DNA from: Halanaerobiaceae bacterium
GTDB lineage: Bacteria > Bacillota > Halanaerobiia > Halanaerobiales > Halarsenatibacteraceae
NCBI GenBank assembly: GCA_003554685.1
Contig: PWHA01000053.1
Coordinates: 1-11,212 of the forward strand
Length of the DNA stretch: 11,212 bases
Reading direction: 5' to 3'
The translations under genes were made by a program, and so were the position numbers. The notes beneath the pieces are model-generated. The model saw only the letters and a list, made by a program, of their open reading frames with translations. It ran no database searches and was not told the origin of the DNA. Position 1 is the stretch's first letter. Every line of letters begins with the position of its first letter. Positions 6,088-11,212 of the stretch are shown here, in pieces.

Positions 6088-7222
6088 AGCAAATGTGGTC
6101 ATTATTGGAGGGGGAGTGGTCGGTCTGGCGGTGGCTTATAACCTGGCCCGCCTGGGAGTTAAGGATGTAGTGCTGCTGGAAAGAGCCTATCTGGGCAGCG
6201 GCGCCACAAGCCGCTGTGGTGCCGGGATCAGGCAGCAGTGGGGCACTGAGATGAACTGTGCCCTGGCCCGGAAAAGCATGGATATCTTTGAGAAAATGAA
6301 CGAGATGCTGGAGGTTAAGAGGGATATAGAGTTGAAGCAGAAGGGTTATCTGCTGCTGGCTTTTTCCGAAAAGGAAATGGAACAGTTCAGAAAAAATCTC
6401 AAAGTGCAGAGCAAATATGACATCCCTTCCCGGGAGGTTACCCCCCGGGAGGCCAGAGACATTGTGCCCCATCTTAACCTGGAGGGTATAGTAGGGGGAG
6501 CCTTCTGTCCCACCGATGGCCATGTTAATCCCTTTCTGGTGACAGAGGCCTATGCCAATGCCGCCCGTCGGCTGGGAGTTGATATTTATACCTATACCGA
6601 GGCTCTGGATATTGAAATGTCCGGCAGCAAAATCACCGGGGTAAGAACTGATCAGGGTCTGATTAAAACCGACAGTGTGGTCAATGCTGCCGGGGGTTAT
6701 TCCCAGCAGATCGGCAAAATGGTCGGGCTGGATCTGCCGGTTAAATCCGAGCGCCATGAGATTTTGGTAACCGAGAAGGTTGAGCCCCTGCAGGGGCCGA
6801 TGGTTATGTCTTTTTCCTACAACATCTACTGCCAGCAGACCCCCGAAGGTCCCTTTTTAATGGGTTATGGTGATCCCGATGAGCCGGAAAGTTACAATCT
6901 CAATTCCAGCTGGCATTTTCTGGAGGAGATGACCCGGAAGGCCACCAGACTGCTGCCTCCTCTCAAGCAACTCAGGGTTATCAGGCAGTGGGCCGGACTT
7001 TATAATATCACTCCTGACCGCCAGCCGATTATTGCCGAGTCTGAAGAGGTTCCGGGTTTTTTTATGGCCATAGGTTTCAGCGGTCATGGTTTCATGATCG
7101 CTCCCATGACCGGAGTGCTGCTGGCTGAAATGATCGGCGGCGAGGAACCCAGCCTGGAGCTCAAGCTTGATCCGGGACGATTTGCCCGGGGAGATTTGAT
7201 CCTTGAACCTTCAGTAGTTTAA
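6071..7222 (+). CDS. L-proline dehydrogenase, catalytic FAD subunit (archaeal PDH beta type)
   Basis: This 383-residue DAO/DadA-fold flavoenzyme is expected to oxidise L-proline to 1-pyrroline-5-carboxylate. FAD motifs are GGGVVG (13-18) and the acidic end LLER (E37). The block GSGATSRCGAGIRQQW (42-57), then PTDGHVNPF (147-155), IRQWAGLYNITPDRQPI (304-320), GFSGHGFMIAP (335-345) and RFARGDL (370-376) recall, in order and spacing, the Pyrococcus horikoshii PDH1 beta subunit from memory. Length also agrees. It is unrelated to the PutA/ProDH TIM-barrel enzyme common in bacteria. The start is ATG 6071, giving MPVKNKANVVIIGGG; GTG at 6068 is an equal alternative. It overlaps the BFD gene by 17 bases. 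Immediate proximity to P5C dehydrogenase supports proline over sarcosine, glycine (HcnC), opines or D-hydroxyproline, which related enzymes use. Confidence 0.87.
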   Translation: MPVKNKANVVIIGGGVVGLAVAYNLARLGVKDVVLLERAYLGSGATSRCGAGIRQQWGTEMNCALARKSMDIFEKMNEMLEVKRDIELKQKGYLLLAFSEKEMEQFRKNLKVQSKYDIPSREVTPREARDIVPHLNLEGIVGGAFCPTDGHVNPFLVTEAYANAARRLGVDIYTYTEALDIEMSGSKITGVRTDQGLIKTDSVVNAAGGYSQQIGKMVGLDLPVKSERHEILVTEKVEPLQGPMVMSFSYNIYCQQTPEGPFLMGYGDPDEPESYNLNSSWHFLEEMTRKATRLLPPLKQLRVIRQWAGLYNITPDRQPIIAESEEVPGFFMAIGFSGHGFMIAPMTGVLLAEMIGGEEPSLELKLDPGRFARGDLILEPSVV

Positions 7223-7251
7223 GGTGCTGGAGCTGAAAATTGCTGGTTTAT

Positions 7252-7300
7252 ATCAGCAGGATATTGCCAGATTTCAAAGTCTGCTGCTGGCCTGATTTTT
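7252..7300 (+). terminator. Weak hairpin with T-run after the proline dehydrogenase operon
   Basis: ATCAG (7252-7256) can pair with CTGAT (7292-7296), and GCCAG (7266-7270) with CTGGC (7287-7291), with a 9-base bulge on the left side; TTTTT ends at 7300. An alternative pairing is CAGCAG/CTGCTG. The imperfect stem suggests partial termination or attenuation between this operon and the P5C dehydrogenase gene. The remaining bases to 7379 are AT-rich, with repeated AGTTTTA/GGTTTTATGG strings and no gene. Confidence 0.4.
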
Positions 7301-7379
7301 AAGTTTTACGTAGTTTTATGGTTTTATGGAGAAGTTTTGTCAATTTCGTTGCTAAAAAATTTATTAGGGGTGATTAGCT

Positions 7380-9014
7380 TTGGGTCGCAATCGAATATTT
7401 TCGCTTGAAAGGCCTGAAAATGAGCCGATTCTGGAATATCTTCCTGGCAGTCCGGAAAGAAAGGCCGTAAAGAAAAAGCTGCAGGAGATGAAGGAAAAAA
7501 CCCTCGAAATTCCTCTGGTTATTGGAGGTGAAGTGGTTAGGACCGATAATCTGGGAGAAATCCGCTGTCCCCATGACCACAGCATCGTTCTGGCCCGTTA
7601 TCATAAAGCCGGTCCCGAGGAGGTGGACAGGGCAATTGAAGCGTCTCTTGAAGCCTGGGAGGAATGGGCTGCCATGTCCTGGGAAGACCGGGTGGCCATT
7701 TTTGAAAGGGCCGCCTGTCTGCTGTCCGATTCCTGGCGGGCTACCATTAACGCTGCCACCATGCTGGGACAGAGCAAGAATATCTATCAGGCCGAGATTG
7801 ATGCCGTCTGTGAGCTGATTGATTTCTTCCGTTTCAATAATTATTACCTCTCCCGGATCTACCAGGAACAGCCGGCCTCCTCAAGACAGGAAATTAACAA
7901 GCTGGAGTATCGCCCGCTGGAGGGCTTTGTCTTTGCCGTGCCGCCCTTTAATTTTACCTCAATTGCCGGCAATCTGCCCGGGGCTCCGGTGGTCTGCGGC
8001 AATACGGTGCTCTGGAAACCTGCTTCCACCGCGGTATTTTCCAATTATTATCTGATGAAACTCTATCAGGAGGCTGGACTGCCGGCGGGAGTGCTTAATT
8101 TTATTCCCGGGCCTGGAAGCAAAATCGGCCCCCGTGTCATGGAGGATACCCGACTGGCCGGAATCCACTTTACCGGTTCCACCGAAACCTTCAGACAGAT
8201 GTGGCAGACGGTAGGGGAAAATATTGAAAACTATCACAGCTACCCCCGGATAGTGGGTGAAACCGGCGGTAAGGACTTTGTCTTTGCTCATAAATCTGCT
8301 GATCCTGAAGCCCTGATAACAGCTCTGATCCGTGGAGCCTATCAGTATCAGGGCCAGAAGTGTTCGGCGGCTTCCCGGACCTATATTCCGGAGAAACTCT
8401 GGGAGGTGATCCGGGATGATTTTCTGGAAGAAGTCGATAATATTAAGATGGGATCGGTTGATGACTTCACCAATTTTGTCAATGCTGTCATCGATGCCCC
8501 GGCTTTTGCCAGCATAACCTCCTATATCGATCATGCCCGGCAGGCTGAGGATGCCAGGATAATTTCTGGAGGCAGCTATGATGATTCTCAGGGCTATTTT
8601 ATTGAGCCAACAGTAATACTGACAGAAAATCCCAATTTTAAAACCATGGAAGAGGAAATTTTTGGCCCTGTCCTGACTGTTTATCTCTATCCTGAAGAAG
8701 AATATGAGAAGACCTTAAAACTCTGTGATGAGACCTCTCCCTACGGGCTGACCGGTTCGATTTTTGCCAGGGACCGGGCGGCAGTCAGCCTGGCCCGGGA
8801 GATTCTGACCCAGGCTGCCGGTAATTTCTATATCAATGATAAGCCCACCGGAGCGGTGGTGGGCAGACAGCCCTTTGGAGGTGCCCGGGCTTCTGGCACC
8901 AATGACAAGGCCGGCAGTAAACTGAACCTGCTCCGCTGGCTTTCTCCCCGGACCATCAAAGAAAATCTGGTGCCACCCCGGGATTATCGCTATCCTCACA
9001 TGGAAGAAAAATAA
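7380..9014 (+). CDS. rocA: 1-Pyrroline-5-carboxylate (glutamate semialdehyde) dehydrogenase
   Basis: This 544-residue aldehyde dehydrogenase is of the P5CDH family, oxidising glutamate semialdehyde (from P5C hydrolysis) to L-glutamate with NAD+ in the cytoplasm. Catalytic elements are the oxyanion asparagine in PPFNFTSI (N191), the nucleotide contact LWKPAS (211-216), the glutamate of VGETGGKDF (E294) and the nucleophile C328 in YQGQKCSAASR. The C-terminal INDKPTG (485-491) and QPFGGARASGTNDKAG (497-512) blocks recognise the semialdehyde carboxylate. Motifs HFTGSTETF, PRIVGETGGKDF and EEIFGPVLTVY resemble the ALDH4A1 branch more than ordinary ALDHs. The start is TTG at 7380, with AGGGGTGA (7366-7373) 6 bases upstream. 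It has its own terminator and lies 157 bases after the proline dehydrogenase genes, so it is co-located rather than overlapping. No N-terminal proline dehydrogenase domain is present, unlike PutA. Use of rocA rather than pruA is only a naming choice. Confidence 0.95.
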   Translation: MGRNRIFSLERPENEPILEYLPGSPERKAVKKKLQEMKEKTLEIPLVIGGEVVRTDNLGEIRCPHDHSIVLARYHKAGPEEVDRAIEASLEAWEEWAAMSWEDRVAIFERAACLLSDSWRATINAATMLGQSKNIYQAEIDAVCELIDFFRFNNYYLSRIYQEQPASSRQEINKLEYRPLEGFVFAVPPFNFTSIAGNLPGAPVVCGNTVLWKPASTAVFSNYYLMKLYQEAGLPAGVLNFIPGPGSKIGPRVMEDTRLAGIHFTGSTETFRQMWQTVGENIENYHSYPRIVGETGGKDFVFAHKSADPEALITALIRGAYQYQGQKCSAASRTYIPEKLWEVIRDDFLEEVDNIKMGSVDDFTNFVNAVIDAPAFASITSYIDHARQAEDARIISGGSYDDSQGYFIEPTVILTENPNFKTMEEEIFGPVLTVYLYPEEEYEKTLKLCDETSPYGLTGSIFARDRAAVSLAREILTQAAGNFYINDKPTGAVVGRQPFGGARASGTNDKAGSKLNLLRWLSPRTIKENLVPPRDYRYPHMEEK

Positions 9015-9022
9015 ATATATTT

Positions 9023-9050
9023 GGCCGGCTGAAAAGCCGGCCTTTTTTTT
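9023..9050 (+). terminator. Strong Rho-independent terminator after P5C dehydrogenase
   Basis: A perfect 8-bp GC-rich stem, GGCCGGCT (9023-9030) with AGCCGGCC (9035-9042), carries a GAAA tetraloop (9031-9034) and is followed by eight T (9043-9050). It begins 8 bases after the stop codon. Confidence 0.95.
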
Positions 9051-9159
9051 CAGATTTTTAAAGGGTTTTGGGAAGTTATATAGAAATAAGCAGGCGAAAT
9101 CAAGTTTTTTATTTAACAAAACTTAGGGAAAAGCGGACAGCAATTAAAAGGAGCTGATA

Positions 9160-9375
9160 GTGGTGGCCAAAAAAGGCAGGGTTAGAGTTGCCAGACCTGA
9201 CTGGTGCAAGACCTGCGGAATCTGTATCGAAGTCTGCCCGGTGGAAGTTCTGGAGCTGGGGCAGGATCGGATTCAAATTGCCTATCCTGAAAACTGTGTG
9301 GGCTGTGAAAATTGTGAATTGAGCTGCCCGGATTTTGTACTGAAGGTGGTGAATGAAGATGAAAAGCAAAGTTGA
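9160..9375 (+). CDS. korD: 2-oxoacid:ferredoxin oxidoreductase, ferredoxin-like delta subunit
   Basis: This 71-residue protein has two bacterial ferredoxin-type [4Fe-4S] sites: C16-x2-C19-x2-C22-x3-C26-P and C46-x2-C49-x2-C52-x3-C56-P. It is the electron-exit subunit of a multi-subunit OFOR, handing electrons from the alpha/beta core to free ferredoxin. The start is GTG at 9160, with AAGGAG (9148-9153) 6 bases upstream; GTG at 9163 is an alternative. The next gene, the alpha subunit, begins 23 bases before its stop, which places it firmly in the kor operon. The region between the preceding terminator and this start (9051-9159) must carry the promoter, but I see no clean -35/-10 pair; an AAGTTTT/AAAACTT inverted repeat (9102-9108/9118-9124) lies there. 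Confidence 0.9.
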   Translation: MVAKKGRVRVARPDWCKTCGICIEVCPVEVLELGQDRIQIAYPENCVGCENCELSCPDFVLKVVNEDEKQS

Positions 9376-10528
9376 AACAAAAAATAATGAAATGACAGCT
9401 AGAACCATGCTGCTGCAGGGAGATGAAGCAGTGGTTGAAGGAGGACTGGTAGCTGGAGCCAGCTTTTTTGCCGGTTATCCCATCACCCCTGCTTCTGAAA
9501 TAGCCGAAGGTTTTGCGGAGAAGCTGCCGGCCCTGGGCGGCAAATTTATCCAGATGGAAGATGAAATAGCCAGTATGGGCTGTGTGATAGGAGCCTCCCT
9601 GGCCGGAGAGAAGGCGATAACCGCTACCAGCGGTCCCGGTTTTTCCTTGAAGCAGGAAAACCTCGGACTGGGCATCATGGTGGAAGCCCCCTGTGTGGTG
9701 GTTAATGTCCAGAGGGTGGGCCCCTCTACCGGACTGCCGACCTCCCCCTCTCAGGGCGATGTGATGCAGGCCCGCTGGGGGACCCATGGTGATCATCCCA
9801 TTATTGCTCTCAGCCCCTCCACGGTTAAAGAGACCATCGACTTAACTATAGAATCCTTTAACATGGCAGAAAAATATCGCATTCCGGTAATTCTGCTGTT
9901 AGATGAAATTGTGGGACATATGCGGGAGAAGGTTCGGATTCCTTCACCGGCAGAGGTTGAAATAGTGGAGCGCAAACGACCCCGCCCCGAGGATAGAGAG
10001 GATTTTTATCCCTATCAGGAGACCGAGGATCACATCCCCCCCATGCCGGATTATGGCCAGGGTTATCGTTATCATTCTACCGGACTTTTTCACGACAAGA
10101 CCGGCTTTCCCCGGGGTAAAACCGAGGATGCCCGCCGCCTGATGGACAGACTGATGGCCAAGATTGATGAAAATCTGGACGATATCATTCTGCTGGAGGA
10201 CGATCTTAAGGGGGATGAAGATATTGTGGTGCTTTCCTATGGTTCCACCGCCCGCTCGGCCATCAGTGCTGTGGCCCGGGCCCGCCAGGAGGGAATAAAG
10301 GCCGGCTGGGTCAAGCTTAAGACCGTCTGGCCCTTTGCCGAAGATTATGTGGCAGAACTGGCCGATAGGGTTGAGCAAATAATTGTTCCCGAACTTAACA
10401 GGGGGCAACTGATCGGAGAAGTAAAAAAAGCTGCCTGCGGCCGGGCCAGGATTTCGGGAATCCATAAGTATGATGGCACGATCATACCACCGGCAGAGAT
10501 TCTGGCTAAAATAAAGGAGGTTGGCTGA
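9353..10528 (+). CDS. korA: 2-oxoglutarate:ferredoxin oxidoreductase, alpha subunit
   Basis: This 391-residue subunit has the domain I plus domain II arrangement of KorA/VorB-type OFOR alpha chains. Visible marks are GYPITPASE (41-49), MEDEIASMGCVIGAS (68-82), the TSGPGFSL strand-loop (92-99), VQRVGPSTGLPTSPSQGD (119-136) and ARWGTHGDH (140-148). It binds substrate and coenzyme A together with the TPP-bearing beta subunit and makes an acyl-CoA, CO2 and reduced ferredoxin from a 2-oxoacid. The start codon at 9353 follows AAGGTGGTG (9342-9350) inside korD; ATG 9359 is possible. korB follows after 2 bases. Specificity for 2-oxoglutarate is inferred from KorA-like motifs and from the neighbouring proline-to-glutamate genes; branched-chain oxoacid (Vor) activity cannot be excluded by sequence reading alone. 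Confidence 0.92.
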   Translation: MKMKSKVETKNNEMTARTMLLQGDEAVVEGGLVAGASFFAGYPITPASEIAEGFAEKLPALGGKFIQMEDEIASMGCVIGASLAGEKAITATSGPGFSLKQENLGLGIMVEAPCVVVNVQRVGPSTGLPTSPSQGDVMQARWGTHGDHPIIALSPSTVKETIDLTIESFNMAEKYRIPVILLLDEIVGHMREKVRIPSPAEVEIVERKRPRPEDREDFYPYQETEDHIPPMPDYGQGYRYHSTGLFHDKTGFPRGKTEDARRLMDRLMAKIDENLDDIILLEDDLKGDEDIVVLSYGSTARSAISAVARARQEGIKAGWVKLKTVWPFAEDYVAELADRVEQIIVPELNRGQLIGEVKKAACGRARISGIHKYDGTIIPPAEILAKIKEVG

Positions 10529-10530
10529 TA

Positions 10531-11212
10531 ATGGCTGAAGATATAGATCGTTATCTTAGACAGGATAAACTGCCCCATATCTGGTGTCCGGGCTGCGGCC
10601 ACGGCACTATAATGGCCAGCATGCTGAGAGGCTTTGCCCGCAGCGGACTGGATCAGGATAAAACAGTGGTGGTTTCCGGGATCGGCTGTTCGGGCAGGGC
10701 TTCGGGCTATCTGGATTTTGATACCCTGCATGTGACTCACGGACGGGCTCTAACCTTTGCCACCGGAATTAAGATGGCCAATCCGGAACTGACGGTCATG
10801 GTTGTAACCGGTGATGGTGACGGAGCGGCAATCGGCGGCAACCATTTAATCCACGCCTGCCGGCGCAATATTGATCTCAAGGTGGTTTTGTTTAATAACA
10901 GCATTTACGGTATGACTGCCGGCCAGTTTTCTCCCATGACTCCTACGGGAGCAACCGCCACCACAGCTCCCTATGGCAATATTGATCAAAACTTTGATCT
11001 CTGTGAACTCACCCGTTCGGCTGGAGCCACCTTTGTGGCCCGGGGAGCTGCCCAGCAGCCCCGCCAGCTGATTAAAATTTTCCAGGAAGGCTTTGCTCAC
11101 CGGGGTTTGACCTTTATTGAGGCGATTACCCAGTGCCCGGTTAATTACGGCCGGCGCAATAAGCTGGGGGGAGCCCGGGATATGCTGAACTGGCAGAAGG
11201 AGCATATTATCA
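10531..11212 (+). CDS. korB: 2-oxoglutarate:ferredoxin oxidoreductase, beta subunit (3' partial)
   Basis: The frame starts at ATG 10531, 10 bases after AAGGAGG (10514-10520), and stays open to the window end, giving 227 codons. It binds thiamine diphosphate: the motif GDGDGAAIGGNH (94-105) is followed by FNNSIYGMTAGQ (121-132), with the metal-ligand asparagine. The proximal [4Fe-4S] ligands expected for OFOR beta chains are present as C19 and C22 in CPGCGHG, C53 in GIGCSGR and C202 in TQCPVNYG. GYLDFDTLHVTHGRALTFATGIK (59-81) is the usual active-site segment. Typical KorB proteins are about 260-290 residues, so roughly 40-60 residues are missing here. A korC (gamma) gene would be expected next but lies outside the window. 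Confidence 0.93.
   Translation, partial: MAEDIDRYLRQDKLPHIWCPGCGHGTIMASMLRGFARSGLDQDKTVVVSGIGCSGRASGYLDFDTLHVTHGRALTFATGIKMANPELTVMVVTGDGDGAAIGGNHLIHACRRNIDLKVVLFNNSIYGMTAGQFSPMTPTGATATTAPYGNIDQNFDLCELTRSAGATFVARGAAQQPRQLIKIFQEGFAHRGLTFIEAITQCPVNYGRRNKLGGARDMLNWQKEHII

Noticed and set aside
6047..6757. 236-codon open frame on the minus strand
   Set aside because: It is antisense to the proline dehydrogenase catalytic subunit, with a low-complexity Gly/Gln/His-rich translation typical of a shadow frame.
6071..7222. Sarcosine oxidase beta or hydrogen cyanide synthase HcnC
   Set aside because: The fold is shared, but the GSGATSRCGAGIRQQ block, the overall length and the adjacent P5C dehydrogenase favour proline dehydrogenase; related substrates are kept as an alternative.
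7337..7365. Promoter TTGTCA/TTTATT before the P5C dehydrogenase
   Set aside because: A start from this pair would fall at about 7372, inside the ribosome binding site, leaving no leader.
7959..8534. 191-codon open frame on the minus strand
   Set aside because: It is fully inside the P5C dehydrogenase gene on the opposite strand, with no motif of its own.

Overview
The window looks like chromosomal DNA of an anaerobic, low-to-mid GC bacterium of the Firmicutes type. I would guess the Halanaerobiales (halophilic fermenters or respirers), with moderate confidence. The reasons are strong AGGAGG-type ribosome binding sites, frequent GTG/TTG starts, ferredoxin-dependent enzymes, a sodium-coupled NSS transporter with a tiny partner protein, and short hairpin-plus-T-run terminators. 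Every supported gene is on the + strand.

Region 1 (1-1580): the 3' end of an ABC exporter gene (ATPase half only), a clear terminator, then pcm (protein-L-isoaspartate methyltransferase). Region 2 (1581-3620): a 392-base leader with a candidate promoter, an inverted repeat and an orphan perfect Shine-Dalgarno sequence. It is followed by an NSS-family Na+-dependent amino acid transporter, a 32-residue one-helix MetS-like partner and a terminator.

Region 3 (3621-7300): a 20-bp tandem repeat and a possibly structured leader, then five tightly packed, mostly overlapping genes. They encode a [2Fe-2S] ferredoxin-like protein, an FAD/NAD-type pyridine nucleotide-disulfide-like oxidoreductase, a 2x[4Fe-4S] protein, a BFD-like [2Fe-2S] protein and a DadA-type FAD amine dehydrogenase. 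The last strongly resembles the catalytic beta subunit of the archaeal (Pyrococcus/Thermococcus) dye-linked L-proline dehydrogenase. Region 4 (7380-9050): a long, ALDH4A1-like 1-pyrroline-5-carboxylate dehydrogenase with a textbook terminator. Region 5 (9160-end): korD-korA-korB, the ferredoxin-like, alpha and beta subunits of a 2-oxoacid (probably 2-oxoglutarate):ferredoxin oxidoreductase, with korB cut by the window end.

Read together, regions 2-5 form a proline-to-succinyl-CoA route. A Na+ symporter may bring in the amino acid. The multi-subunit flavo-iron-sulfur proline dehydrogenase makes P5C, the ALDH makes glutamate plus NADH, and after a glutamate dehydrogenase or transaminase step not encoded here, KorABD would make succinyl-CoA plus reduced ferredoxin. 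The most interesting part is the five-protein proline dehydrogenase, whose iron-sulfur and flavin modules are all separate polypeptides and whose electron acceptor is unclear in an anaerobe. Assignment of the transporter to proline is inference only.
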